Source: Gemmatimonadota bacterium
Lineage (GTDB): Bacteria; Gemmatimonadota; Gemmatimonadetes; Gemmatimonadales; Gemmatimonadaceae
NCBI GenBank assembly: GCA_028287235.1
Contig: JAQBQB010000020.1
Span: 271,738 to 335,737, forward strand
Reading direction: 5' to 3'
Length of the DNA: 64,000 nt
The stretch's first letter is position 1. The number at the start of each line of letters is the position of its first letter. A program made the position numbers and the translations under genes. Shown piece after piece: positions 19,619 to 28,324 of the stretch. The notes beneath the pieces were generated by a model. The model worked only from the letters and a program-made list of their open reading frames with translations. It was not told where the DNA came from and made no database searches.

Positions 19619-20260
19619 CTAGCGCTTCACGATGCGCGCCGCACCCGTCAGAAAGCCGTTCGTCGCACGCTCGTGGCCGATCGTCGTGCGCGGTCCGTGC
19701 CCGGGATGCACGACAGACGCATCGTCGAGCTCACAGATGCGCGCCAACGATTCTTCCATGCGCGCCGGATCGGACAACGGCAAGTCGGTGCGGCCGATCG
19801 ATCCGGCGAACAGGAGATCGCCGCCGAAGACGGTGTTTCCGTGGCGGAACACGACGTGGCCCGGCGAGTGGCCCGGCGTGTGGATCACGTCGAACTCGAG
19901 CGATCCCACGCTCACCCGGTCGCCATCGGCGAGCGCCACGTCGGGATCGTTGGGCGGATCGAAGGGCAGCCCGTACATGGCCGCCTGGCTCGCGCCACGC
20001 GCGAACAACGGTTGATCCGCCGGGTGCATGTGCACCGGCACCGTCCACTCGCGCTGCACGCCGGCGATGCCGCCGATGTGATCGATGTGGCCATGCGTGA
20101 GCCAGATCGCCTCGAGCACGGCACCCGACTCGCGCACCATCGCGACGAGCATCTCGGGCTCCGCGCCCGGATCGATGAGCACCGCGCGGTTCGTCGTTTC
20201 GTCGACCACGAAGTAGGTGTTCTCCTGGAACGCGCCGACGGTCCGCACGTCGACTTTCAT
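19619..20260 (-). CDS. metallo-beta-lactamase-fold hydrolase (glyoxalase II-like)
   Basis: Soluble binuclear metal hydrolase of 213 aa. It carries the HxHxDH motif in LTHGHIDHIGG, a further metal histidine in IHTPGHSPGH, the bridging aspartate in VFGGDLLF and the late histidine in VVHPGHG. The family includes hydroxyacylglutathione hydrolases and related thioesterases; no glutathione-specific C-terminal domain is present, so the substrate is unknown. ATGA overlap with trxB indicates co-translation. Confidence 0.85.
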   Translation of the reverse strand: MKVDVRTVGAFQENTYFVVDETTNRAVLIDPGAEPEMLVAMVRESGAVLEAIWLTHGHIDHIGGIAGVQREWTVPVHMHPADQPLFARGASQAAMYGLPFDPPNDPDVALADGDRVSVGSLEFDVIHTPGHSPGHVVFRHGNTVFGGDLLFAGSIGRTDLPLSDPARMEESLARICELDDASVVHPGHGPRTTIGHERATNGFLTGAARIVKR

Positions 20261-21246
20261 ACCGTGTAGCCCCCGCTCCCGATGATCGGCTCGCTCGGAT
20301 CGCCGTCGGCCAATGCCTTGAGATACTTCTCCGCCGCGATCGCCGCGGTGGTCGCGTCGCCCACGGCCGTGGTCACCTGCCGCGTGAGCTGGGCGCGCAC
20401 GTCACCCGCGGCGAACAGGCCACGAATGCTCGTGTGCATGTTCGCGTCGGTGAGCAGATAGCCCATGTCGTCGTGCTCGACGTGTCCGTCGATGATACCC
20501 GTGTTCGGGCGGAAGCCAACGAACACGAACATGCCGGTCGCCGCAAGCTCGCTCGTCTCGTTGGTGTTGACGTCGCGGAGCTTGAGATTGCGCACGAGCC
20601 CTTGCGTGTCGCCCTCGACCGCGTCGACGGTCTTGTTCCAGATCAGCTCGACTTTCGGATTCGCGAACAGCCGCTGCTGCAGGATCTTGGACGCACGCAG
20701 CTCGCCGCGGCGATGGATGAGATACACCTTTTCCGCGTAGCGCGTGAGAAAATCCGCCTCCTCGGTCGCCGCGTCACCGCCGCCAATCACGGCAATCGTG
20801 TGGCCGCGGAAGAACGCGCCGTCACAGATCGCGCAATACGACACGCCCTTCCCCGCGTACTCGATCTCGCCCGGTACGCCGAGCTTGATCGGCGTGCCGC
20901 CCGCCGTCACGATGACGGTCTTCGACAGGTAGACGTCGCCCGACTCGGTGCGCGTCTCGAACGTGCCGTCGGCACGCTTCTGCACGCACTCCACCACGAC
21001 GCCGTTCTGGAACTCCGCACCGAATTTTGCGGCGTGGTCGGCGAACTTCTGGGCAAGCTCGTGGCCGAGGATCGTCTCGAAGCCCGGATAATCCTCGATC
21101 AGTTCCGTATTGAGCAGCTCGCCGCCCGGAAACCCGCGCTCGAGCACGACCGTCTTCAGCATCGAGCGGCCGGCGTACATGCCGGCACACATGCCGGCAG
21201 GCCCCGCGCCCACGATGACGACGTCGTAGTTGTGAGTCGTAGCCAT
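20257..21246 (-). CDS. trxB: thioredoxin-disulfide reductase
   Basis: FAD/NADPH enzyme of 329 aa that reduces thioredoxin. It has the FAD motif VIVGAGPAGMCAGMYAGR at the start, the redox pair C138-A-I-C141 in VSYCAICDGAFF, the NADPH motif VIGGGDAATEEA and the C-terminal FAGDVRAQ. A GAGGG sequence lies just before the ATG at 21246. The thioredoxin at 59.9 kb is a plausible partner. Confidence 0.96.
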   Translation of the reverse strand: MATTHNYDVVIVGAGPAGMCAGMYAGRSMLKTVVLERGFPGGELLNTELIEDYPGFETILGHELAQKFADHAAKFGAEFQNGVVVECVQKRADGTFETRTESGDVYLSKTVIVTAGGTPIKLGVPGEIEYAGKGVSYCAICDGAFFRGHTIAVIGGGDAATEEADFLTRYAEKVYLIHRRGELRASKILQQRLFANPKVELIWNKTVDAVEGDTQGLVRNLKLRDVNTNETSELAATGMFVFVGFRPNTGIIDGHVEHDDMGYLLTDANMHTSIRGLFAAGDVRAQLTRQVTTAVGDATTAAIAAEKYLKALADGDPSEPIIGSGGYTV

Positions 21247-21263
21247 CCATCCCTCGGAGTACT

Positions 21264-21284
21264 GGCGGGCTGAACGAGCCCGCC
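21264..21284. other. hairpin upstream of trxB
   Basis: GGCGGGCT (21264-21271), a five-base loop and AGCCCGCC (21277-21284) form a perfect stem. No T-tract follows on the minus strand, so termination is doubtful; it sits in the trxB leader. Confidence 0.45.
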
Positions 21285-21302
21285 TCGATTAATGTCTCAA
21301 AT

Positions 21303-22109
21303 CTAGCCGACGTGGGAATCGGCGAGGGCCGCGGGCGCGCCGATGACCAGCCGGGTGAGCGCCCCATGGCAATGCGACACCGTACCAATGATGACCTCCG
21401 CGCTCCCCGCCTCTCCCGCGGTCCGGATGCGATCGTCCGCGGCGAGCACTTCGCCGGTGCCGAACATGCCGACACCGTACGCCCGGTGACGGCAGAAGAG
21501 CGTCGCGACGACGATCGGTCGTCCCGTCTCCGCCTCCGCCTCCGCTCGGGAATGTTCAGCCAACCGCTCGGGCATGCTCCAACTGCGTACGTCGCGCGTG
21601 TGTGGGCAGGTGCGCGGCTCGACGCAGTTGATCGGACACATCCACGTCGCGAAGCTCACGTAGTGGGTGCCGTCGGCGCCGGCACGCTCCCAGGGAACCG
21701 CCGGTGCGCGGTCGAACGGCTGCGTTGCCATCTCGCGACTTGGCCACCGCGCCTGGGCCCGGCCAACCAGCCACTCGCCCATGAGATGCGGCATGAGCGG
21801 CGATGGAACGACCGCGTCGCTCGAATACGACTCCGGCGCCGACGCCGCCGCACCGAGGTAGTCCGTGAAATAGTCGCGCCACTCCGCGACAACGACGCGC
21901 GTTGGGACCGCCGCGGCGGCGTTCGATGCGAGCTCGCGCGCCACCTGGCACTCCGCGTCGCGATCCACGACGACGACTTCCCGCGCGGCGATCGCATTGG
22001 CCTGCACCGCGCGATGGAGCTGCCGCACGTAGTAGCCGCCGTAGCATCCGCCGCCCACCACGACGATGGTGCCGTACTCCTGCCGCGCCGCGCCGTCAGC
22101 GACGGACAT
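21303..22109 (-). CDS. Rossmann-like protein with a CPxxC...CPH cysteine cluster, function unknown
   Basis: A 268-aa protein. Residues 14-30 (TIVVVGGGCYGGYYVRQL) look like a dinucleotide-binding Rossmann motif followed by VVVVDRD at about 45-51, where the acidic end favours NAD or FAD. The middle has C158, C162 and C168 in WMCPINCVEPRTCPHTR, and C206 lies in LFCRHRAYGVGMFGTG. The cysteine cluster could bind an Fe-S cluster or zinc, and Rossmann plus cysteines next to trxB suggests redox chemistry. I do not recognise a named family. The start overlaps the SDR gene by 14 bases; a later start is possible but would lose the glycine motif. Confidence 0.65.
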   Translation of the reverse strand: MSVADGAARQEYGTIVVVGGGCYGGYYVRQLHRAVQANAIAAREVVVVDRDAECQVARELASNAAAAVPTRVVVAEWRDYFTDYLGAAASAPESYSSDAVVPSPLMPHLMGEWLVGRAQARWPSREMATQPFDRAPAVPWERAGADGTHYVSFATWMCPINCVEPRTCPHTRDVRSWSMPERLAEHSRAEAEAETGRPIVVATLFCRHRAYGVGMFGTGEVLAADDRIRTAGEAGSAEVIIGTVSHCHGALTRLVIGAPAALADSHVG

Positions 22110-22827
22110 GTCGACCGCCGTCGACGATGATCGTTTCGCCGGTGAGATAGTCGGAGTCGAGGATGAACAACACGGTCTTGGTCACATCCTCGGGACTGCC
22201 CATCCGCTCAAGGGGTGTGGTCTGACGCAGATGTTCGGCTTCGTCCTCGTTCCAGTTCTCAGGGAGCAGCACGGTGCCCGGCGCGATTCCCGCGACACGA
22301 ACCTCCGGGGCGAGCACGCGCGCCAGCGAGCGGGTCATCGTCACCATGCCGCCCTTCGAGATGCCATGCGGGAGATATCCGGGCCACGTCTCGAACGCGG
22401 CGAGATCGGCGATGTTGACGATCACACCATGCGCCGCACGAAGATGCGGAGCGGCCGCCTGGGCGAGGAAGAAGGGCGCGCGCAGGTTGAGCGCCATGAT
22501 GCTGTCCCACTGTTCCGCCGTGATCTCGCCAAAGGGTGTCCGCACCATCACGGCGGCCGAGTTCACGAGCACGTCGAGGCCGCCGAAGGTCTGGACGACG
22601 GACCCCACGAGCTGTTCGGCCGCGTCGACGTGCGTGAGATCGGCGCTCACGATCTCCGCCTCTCCCCCTGCGCCGCGAATCTGCCGCGCCGTTTCGCGCG
22701 CGCCGTCGGCCGTCGCGTTGTAATGCACGGCCACGCGCATTCCCTGCGCGCCGAGCGCCACGGCGATCGCCCGCCCGACGCGGTGCCCTGCACCGGTCAC
22801 CAGCGCCGTCCGCCCGCGAAGCTCCAT
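22096..22827 (-). CDS. short-chain dehydrogenase/reductase with His in place of the catalytic Tyr
   Basis: Classical SDR of 243 aa with cofactor motif ALVTGAGHRVGRAIA, a VNSAAV segment and a VDGG end. In the usual YxxxK site the protein reads HGISK, so the tyrosine position is histidine, and the usual catalytic serine position reads NIADLAA, with aspartate as in pteridine-reductase-like SDRs. It may be a reductase of a divergent subgroup or have altered chemistry. Substrate unknown. It is 29 bases downstream of the PHP gene. Confidence 0.82.
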   Translation of the reverse strand: MELRGRTALVTGAGHRVGRAIAVALGAQGMRVAVHYNATADGARETARQIRGAGGEAEIVSADLTHVDAAEQLVGSVVQTFGGLDVLVNSAAVMVRTPFGEITAEQWDSIMALNLRAPFFLAQAAAPHLRAAHGVIVNIADLAAFETWPGYLPHGISKGGMVTMTRSLARVLAPEVRVAGIAPGTVLLPENWNEDEAEHLRQTTPLERMGSPEDVTKTVLFILDSDYLTGETIIVDGGRHVRR

Positions 22828-22856
22828 GAGTATCCTCTAGTTCAATCCTGCTCGGC

Positions 22857-23720
22857 TCAGGCGGCGCGCGCGCGAACGCGGCCGTCCTGCTTCTCCAGCC
22901 AATCCGCCGGCACGTGCATCATGCCGAGCGTCCGCGGACCCTCGGCGGCGCCGTGCCAATCCGACCCGCCGCTCGGCACGAGCGAAAAGTGCGCGACGAG
23001 GGCGTTCAAGCGAAGGGTATCCTCCGACGAGTGGCTTGGATGCCGGACTTCGACGCCGTCCATCCCCTGCTCGACGAATGCCGCGATGCGCTCGCGCGTG
23101 CCCGAGTACGACGGGTGGGCGAGCACCGCCAGTCCGCCGGCGCGATGAATGAGGCCGATGGCGTCGACGACGGCGAGACGATCCTTGGCGACGTACGCCG
23201 GCCGGCCGTTGCCGAGGTAGCGGTCGAACGCGTCGCGGAAGTCGACCGCCCAGCCCTCGGCGATCATGGCACGCGCCACATGCGGCCGGCCGATGGCGCC
23301 ACCGGCGGACTGCTCGAGCACCGACGCGAATTCGATGCGCACGCCGAGGTCGTTGAGCCGGATGACGATTCGCTCCGCACGCGAGCGCCGCATCTCGCGC
23401 AGCGACACAAGGCCGGCTTCCATCTCGCGCGTGTCCGAGAGGTGCAGCCCGAGAATGTGCGTCTCGACGTCGCCTTCCACCGCGCTCAGCTCCACGCCCG
23501 GCACCACCCGCACGCCGAGCTCGGCACCCATCGCCGTGGCTTCAGCAATCCCGTCGATGGTGTCGTGATCGGTCAGCGCAATCGCCGCGAGTCCCACGCG
23601 CTTGGCCTCGCGGATGACGTCGGCCGGCGCGCGCGATCCGTCGGACGCCGTGGAATGTGCGTGTAGGTCGACGAACGGTCCTGCTCCGCTGGTGTCGCCG
23701 CCCGAGTGCGGCGCGGTCAC
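22857..23720 (-). CDS. PHP-domain phosphoesterase
   Basis: Metal-dependent phosphoesterase of 287 aa in the PHP family that includes 3',5'-nucleoside bisphosphate phosphatases. Metal ligands are in VDLHAHSTASDGS (residues 17-29), LTDHDT (near 50), GVELSA, LAHPSYSG (near 200) and GGSDWHG (near 255). The length suits the stand-alone enzyme, not a polymerase domain. ATGA overlap with the small gene downstream. Confidence 0.85.
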   Translation of the reverse strand: MTAPHSGGDTSGAGPFVDLHAHSTASDGSRAPADVIREAKRVGLAAIALTDHDTIDGIAEATAMGAELGVRVVPGVELSAVEGDVETHILGLHLSDTREMEAGLVSLREMRRSRAERIVIRLNDLGVRIEFASVLEQSAGGAIGRPHVARAMIAEGWAVDFRDAFDRYLGNGRPAYVAKDRLAVVDAIGLIHRAGGLAVLAHPSYSGTRERIAAFVEQGMDGVEVRHPSHSSEDTLRLNALVAHFSLVPSGGSDWHGAAEGPRTLGMMHVPADWLEKQDGRVRARAA

Positions 23721-23983
23721 GCCGAGTAATCGGCTTCGGGCGAGGTATCGCTGGGCTGCGAGTACCCGAAGAGCCGCTGCAGCTCGGCGTCGCTCAGCTC
23801 GATGAGCGACTGCTCGCGAGAGCGGGAGCCCAGAGGCGAATAACGCGTCACGCGCACCGACCTGCCGGCGCCCGTGCCGTGCACGAACATGAGGCCGAAC
23901 TCGTCGCGATCGTACTGCGTGACGCGACCAGAGGGGAACACCAGCCAGTCCTTTCCGTCTACGGTAACCGAACGTGTGGGCAT
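23717..23983 (-). CDS. small conserved-looking protein, unknown function
   Basis: An 88-aa soluble protein, MPTRSVTVDGKDWLVFPSGR. The first half appears beta-rich with a W-x-V-x-PSGR pattern; the second half is helical with SREQSLIELSDAELQRLFGYS and a disordered acidic tail. It lies directly against the preceding small gene (no gap) and overlaps the PHP gene, so it is very likely translated. I do not recognise its family. Confidence 0.6.
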   Translation of the reverse strand: MPTRSVTVDGKDWLVFPSGRVTQYDRDEFGLMFVHGTGAGRSVRVTRYSPLGSRSREQSLIELSDAELQRLFGYSQPSDTSPEADYSA

Positions 23984-24244
23984 CTATCGCAACTCCACTT
24001 CCGTGTAAACACGATTGGGATCGAGGACCGGCTCGGGCGCGCCAGCATGCGCCCGCGCCAACGTCGCGGCGTCGTCGGCCTCGAAAAATTCCAGAAACGC
24101 GCCCGGCAGACCCGCCTCCTCGAACGCCCAGAACCGGCAGTTGGCCTTCGCGTAGTATTCGTGTTTACGCTTGAGCTTTTCGTGAAAACGCGCGCGGTCC
24201 GGGGGAGTCACGAGGGTACGCTGGATCGTCAGGGCACGTGGCAT
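23984..24244 (-). CDS. small protein downstream of the 2-oxoacid dehydrogenase E2 gene, unknown function
   Basis: An 86-aa protein starting MPRALTIQRTLVTPPDRARF. The pattern of strand, helix (RFHEKLKRKHEYYAKANC) and strand (RFWAFEEAG...FLEFFEA) could be a ferredoxin-like ABM/DABB fold, but this is only a shape argument. It begins 2 bases after the E2 stop, so it is the next gene of that operon. Confidence 0.55.
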   Translation of the reverse strand: MPRALTIQRTLVTPPDRARFHEKLKRKHEYYAKANCRFWAFEEAGLPGAFLEFFEADDAATLARAHAGAPEPVLDPNRVYTEVELR

Positions 24245-24246
24245 CG

Positions 24247-25590
24247 TCAGAGCACCGTCTCGGGGAACGTCTCGAGGCTCTTCTTGACGAACGACATGAA
24301 CTTGTCCGCGTCCGCGCCGTCGACGATCCGGTGGTCGAACGACAGCGCCAAGTAGGCACAGGTGCGAATCGCGATCGTGTCCTCGCCGTCGGCCGTCGTG
24401 ACGACCTTCGGCCGCTTCTCGATCGCGCCGATGCACAGGATGCCGACCTGCGGTTGATTGATGATCGGCGTGCCCATCAGCGAGCCGAACACGCCGGGAT
24501 TGGTGATCGTGAACGTGCCGTCCTGCACCTCGCGCGGGTCGAGCTTCTTGATTCGGGCGCGCGCCGCGAGATCGTTGAGCGTTCTCGTGAGCCCGGTCAA
24601 CGACAGGTTGTCGGCGTGCTTGATCACGGGCACGATCAGCCCCCAGTCGAGCGCGACCGCGATGCCGATGTTGATCTGCTTGCGGAAGATGATCTCCTTG
24701 TCGCGCACCGATGCGTTGAGCACCGGGAACGCCTTGAGACCATCCGTGACGGCTTTGATGATGAACGGCAGATAGGTCAGCTTCTCGCCCGTCGCCTTCT
24801 CGAACTCGCCGCGGTGCTTTGCGCGAATCCGGGCGATGCGCGTGAAGTCGACCTCGAAGAACGAGTTCACGTGCGCCGACGTCTGAACGGACATGACCAT
24901 GTGGTCGCTGATCAGTCCGCGCATCTTGGACATGGGCTCCACGACGTCGCCTGGCCACGGCTCGGGGAGCGGTCCGTGTGCAGCGGCGCGCGGTGCGGCC
25001 GGTGTCGTGGGCGTTGCGCCCGAGCCCGCGGGAATGGCCGGAGCCTTCGCGCCGGAGTCGAGGAACTCCACGAGGTCGCGCTTGGTGACACGGCCGGCAA
25101 TGCCGCTGCCCTGGAGGGCGCTGATCTCGACGCCGTGCTCCGCGGCCATGCGGCGAACCAGCGGCGACGACTTGGTGCGCAGGCGCTCCTCGAAGGAGTT
25201 GCCCCCTCCCCCGTTCGCGTGCGTGGGCGCGGCTTGCGCGCCGGCCGCAGGAGCGGCGGCCGGAGCCGTGGCCGACGCGACGATCGGCGCAGCGGACGCG
25301 GCGGCCGCCGCTGTCGGAGCCGGCGCAGCTGCACCTACCGCCGCGTTCACATCCGTTTCCAACCGTGCGACGATCGTCTGCACGGCCACGGTCTGACCCT
25401 CCGTAACGAGGATCTCGGCGAGCACGCCGCTCGTCGGCGCAGGAATCTCCGCATCGACCTTGTCGGTCGAGATCTCGAAGATCGGCTCGTCGCGCTTCAC
25501 CTGGTCGCCGACCTTCTTCAGCCACTTCGATAACGTCCCCTCGGCGATCGACTCGCCCATCTGGGGCATGACGACGTCTACGCGTGCCAC
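24247..25590 (-). CDS. dihydrolipoamide acyltransferase, E2 of a branched-chain 2-oxoacid dehydrogenase complex
   Basis: Acyl carrier and transferase core, 447 aa. The lipoyl domain covers residues 1-80 with the lipoylated K44 in STDKVDAEIP; an Ala/Pro-rich linker follows; the E1/E3-binding domain (SPLVRRMAAEHGVEISALQGSG) is near 155-190; the catalytic domain ends with SFDHRIVDGADAD. The GTG at 25590 is chosen because the lipoyl domain starts there and a GAGGG precedes it. The neighbouring E1 genes are of the alpha/beta type used for branched-chain oxoacids. E3 (lpd) is not in this window. Confidence 0.92.
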   Translation of the reverse strand: MARVDVVMPQMGESIAEGTLSKWLKKVGDQVKRDEPIFEISTDKVDAEIPAPTSGVLAEILVTEGQTVAVQTIVARLETDVNAAVGAAAPAPTAAAAASAAPIVASATAPAAAPAAGAQAAPTHANGGGGNSFEERLRTKSSPLVRRMAAEHGVEISALQGSGIAGRVTKRDLVEFLDSGAKAPAIPAGSGATPTTPAAPRAAAHGPLPEPWPGDVVEPMSKMRGLISDHMVMSVQTSAHVNSFFEVDFTRIARIRAKHRGEFEKATGEKLTYLPFIIKAVTDGLKAFPVLNASVRDKEIIFRKQINIGIAVALDWGLIVPVIKHADNLSLTGLTRTLNDLAARARIKKLDPREVQDGTFTITNPGVFGSLMGTPIINQPQVGILCIGAIEKRPKVVTTADGEDTIAIRTCAYLALSFDHRIVDGADADKFMSFVKKSLETFPETVL

Positions 25591-25594
25591 CGAA

Positions 25595-25897
25595 TTACCC
25601 TCGATCCAAGTTTTGCGTGCGCCTGCGTGCACGTCGGAGCGATGTGATCGCCAACACCGGCAAGAGGATCGAGCCGGCGATCGCCCCAAAAAATGCGTAC
25701 GTAACCCAATTGCACGGCGCTCCCGTGTCCGCTTCGACCGAACACTTCGTCACCGCGCCGACAATCTTCGCAATCAATACGGCGACCATTCCGCCGCCCG
25801 CCAATCCAGCAACGGCGGTGAAGCAACCTACCCCAAAATAGTGGGGACCCGGGGTTTCCGTCGCCCCCTCGAGCCGCTGGCGTTCGTCGGGCATCAA
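25595..25897 (-). CDS. small two-segment membrane protein inside the BCKDH operon
   Basis: A 100-aa protein with two hydrophobic segments (about 22-48 and 65-88) separated by a loop containing C52 and C62 (TKCSVEADTGAPCNW). It overlaps the E1beta stop by ATGA and ends 4 bases before E2, so it is transcribed with the complex genes. There is no obvious family. The loop cysteines could form a disulfide if the loop faces the periplasm. Confidence 0.6.
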   Translation of the reverse strand: MMPDERQRLEGATETPGPHYFGVGCFTAVAGLAGGGMVAVLIAKIVGAVTKCSVEADTGAPCNWVTYAFFGAIAGSILLPVLAITSLRRARRRTQNLDRG

Positions 25898-26871
25898 TAT
25901 GCCGCCAGGGTCCGCGCCGCGTGGACGATGTCGGCCACCTGCGGCAAGACATAATCCTCGAGCGACGGCGCGTAGGGCAACGGCACGTCGTGCGCCGTCA
26001 CGCGCAGCACCGGTGCGTCGAGCCAGGCGAACGAGCTCTCATTGATTCGCGCCGTGATCTCGCCGGCGAGACCTCCGGTGCGCGTGTCCTCGTGCACGAT
26101 CAGCACGCGGTTCGTCTTGCGAACCGTCGCCTGAATCGCGTCGTCGTCGAGCGGCGCGAGCGACCGGAGATCGATGATCTCGACCGACAGCCCGTCCTCT
26201 TTCTCCAATTGCTCCGCCGCCTCGAGCGCCTTCCAGACGGTCGCGGCGTAGGTGATGATCGACAGATCCTTCCCTTCGCGGGCGACGCGCGCCTTACCGA
26301 TGGGCACGACGTGATCGCCCGCCGGCATCTCCGCCTTGATGCGGCGGTAGAGATACTTGTGCTCGAAGAAGAGCACGCAGTCGTCGTCGCGAATCGCGGC
26401 TTTCATCAGACCCTTGGCGTCTTCCGCCGTCGACGGATACACGACCTTGAGTCCGGGCGTGTGCACGAACCCGGCTTCGGGATTCTGCGAATGGAACGGA
26501 CCGCCGCGTACGTAGCCGCCGCTCGGACCGCGCACCACCATGGGGCACGGAAGAAACGCGCGGTAGCGCGCCGTGGCGACGTAGTTGGTCAGCATGTCAT
26601 AGGCGTTGGCGATGAAGTCGATGAATTGCATCTCGACCACGGGCCGCATGCCCATGTGCGCCGCGCCCGCGGCCGCGCCGACGATCGCGATCTCCGAGAT
26701 CGGCGAGTCGATCACGCGCTGCTCGCCGTATTTCGCCATCAGCCCGTCGGTGACTTTGAACGCGCCGCCGTACGCACCGATGTCTTCGCCCAGACAGAAG
26801 ACGTTCTTGTCGCGCTCCATCTCCTCGAACAACGCCTCGCGAATGGCCTCGAGGTAAGTGATCTCAGCCAT
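25894..26871 (-). CDS. 2-oxoisovalerate dehydrogenase E1 beta subunit
   Basis: 325 aa. Together with E1alpha it decarboxylates branched-chain 2-oxoacids using thiamine diphosphate. The transketolase-like pyrimidine-binding domain has CLGEDIGAYGGAFKVT and DSPISE near residues 25-60; the C-terminal domain carries the VLIVHEDTRTGG segment. The ATG at 26871 shares a base with the E1alpha stop (TGATG). Pyruvate as substrate cannot be excluded from sequence alone. Confidence 0.92.
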   Translation of the reverse strand: MAEITYLEAIREALFEEMERDKNVFCLGEDIGAYGGAFKVTDGLMAKYGEQRVIDSPISEIAIVGAAAGAAHMGMRPVVEMQFIDFIANAYDMLTNYVATARYRAFLPCPMVVRGPSGGYVRGGPFHSQNPEAGFVHTPGLKVVYPSTAEDAKGLMKAAIRDDDCVLFFEHKYLYRRIKAEMPAGDHVVPIGKARVAREGKDLSIITYAATVWKALEAAEQLEKEDGLSVEIIDLRSLAPLDDDAIQATVRKTNRVLIVHEDTRTGGLAGEITARINESSFAWLDAPVLRVTAHDVPLPYAPSLEDYVLPQVADIVHAARTLAAY

Positions 26872-28031
26872 CAGTGCTTGTCTCCCGGCTGAGTCGAGAA
26901 CGTGCCCCATCCCTCGGGACGTTCGTGCTGGTCGACCACGCCGCCCTTCCCCTCGCGGAACCAGAGCGGCTTCTCGGCCGGCGGATCGGCGTAGACACCG
27001 GCCAGCGCATCGAGCGCTTCGGGAAGACCGGACTGCTCGGCCACGTCCGTCGCTTCGTCGACGACTCGGCGCACACGGTCGTCGGTCGCCTCGATCTCCG
27101 CGGGCTTGAACGAAAACTCGTCGCGTAGCCGCGCGACGAAGCGCGCGATCGGATCGTTCTCCGCTTCCCACCGCTCGATTTCGCCGGTCGGCACGTACGA
27201 CTGATTGTCGTGCTCGGCGTGTCCCTTTCGCCGATAGGTCATGAGCTCGACGAGCGACACGCCCTCGCCGCGGCGCGCACGATCGACGGCGCGCTTCGTC
27301 ACGTCGTACACGGCGAGCACGTCGTTGCCGTCGGCCTGTTCGCCTGGAATGCCGTAGCCGATCGCCTTGTCGACGAACTGCTTCGCGGCCGTCTGTTTCG
27401 CCGTGGGCGTCGAGTACGCGTATCCATTGTTCTCGACGATCACGACGAGCGGGCAGCGCTGGACGGCTGCGAAGTTGATTCCTTCGTGAAACGCGCCGGT
27501 CGACGTCGCGCCGTCGCCGATGTAGACGAGACCAACGCGATCTTCCTGGCGCATCTTGAACGTCAGCGTCACGCCGGCCATCACGGGAATCATGTCGCCG
27601 AGGGGCGAGATCTGCCCGATGAAGCCGCGATCGGTGTCGCCGAAGTGAATGTTCAGCTCGCGACCGCGCGTCGGCGAGTCGCCGCGTGCCATGTACTGCT
27701 TGAGAATCTCGACCGGGGTTGCGCCCTTCACGAGCATCGCGCCCAGGTTGCGAATGAGCGGCGACATGATGTCGCGCCGCTCGAGGGCGTACGCGCTGCC
27801 CACCGCGTCCGCTTCCTGACCCAGCGAGCGGAAGAGCCCACCGACGACCTTCGTCTGCCGGTAGAGCGCCACGAGCCGCTCCTCGAGCGTTCTCGTGAGA
27901 CGCATCCAGTAGTACAGGTCGAGCAACTGCTCACGAGTGAAAAGCGCCGACGGTCGAGACGCCACGGCGTTTTCGTTTTTCGTCTCTGCCCGCGCCGTTC
28001 TTCCCTCTCGCCGCTTTGTTTCCCGGCCCAT
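26871..28031 (-). CDS. 2-oxoisovalerate dehydrogenase E1 alpha subunit
   Basis: 386 aa. The ThDP-binding motif begins GDGATSTGAFHEG and ends VVIVENN, near residues 170-200. The RTYRxxGH-type loop is present as TYRRKGHAEHD. The N-terminus is lysine/arginine-rich and probably a flexible tail. The start at 28031 is coupled to the stop of the preceding small gene. Confidence 0.92.
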   Translation of the reverse strand: MGRETKRREGRTARAETKNENAVASRPSALFTREQLLDLYYWMRLTRTLEERLVALYRQTKVVGGLFRSLGQEADAVGSAYALERRDIMSPLIRNLGAMLVKGATPVEILKQYMARGDSPTRGRELNIHFGDTDRGFIGQISPLGDMIPVMAGVTLTFKMRQEDRVGLVYIGDGATSTGAFHEGINFAAVQRCPLVVIVENNGYAYSTPTAKQTAAKQFVDKAIGYGIPGEQADGNDVLAVYDVTKRAVDRARRGEGVSLVELMTYRRKGHAEHDNQSYVPTGEIERWEAENDPIARFVARLRDEFSFKPAEIEATDDRVRRVVDEATDVAEQSGLPEALDALAGVYADPPAEKPLWFREGKGGVVDQHERPEGWGTFSTQPGDKH

Positions 28032-28324
28032 CAGTAATTCGCCGAGATCGCGTGCGAAGGATCTTCGGTGCGATGCAGGCTGACGAAGAAGCGCTTGACG
28101 TTGCGATCGAGGCGGCTCTCACCCATCTGGTCCGTATCGACCTGGACGAACGTGTAGTGGCCGCCCTCGGGCTTGGCCGAGAGCTTGAGGCCGCCGAGCG
28201 CACCCGAATAGGTGCGCGTGCGTGGCGCGGTGGTATTCTGCGTGAGGCCGATCGCCGGAAAGAATTCATCCGCCGTCGCGAGGACGTCGGCGGGCGCGAG
28301 ATGGCTACGGTAAAAGTGTCGCAT
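28031..28324 (-). CDS. small protein upstream of the BCKDH genes, unknown function
   Basis: 97 aa, starting MRHFYRSHLAPADVLATADEFF. It is amphipathic, without signal or membrane segment; the middle (TYSGALGGLKLSAKPEGGHYTFVQVDTDQ) looks beta-rich. TAATG at its start and TGATG at its end couple it to the genes on both sides, which is good evidence that it is translated. Family not recognised. Confidence 0.6.
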   Translation of the reverse strand: MRHFYRSHLAPADVLATADEFFPAIGLTQNTTAPRTRTYSGALGGLKLSAKPEGGHYTFVQVDTDQMGESRLDRNVKRFFVSLHRTEDPSHAISANY

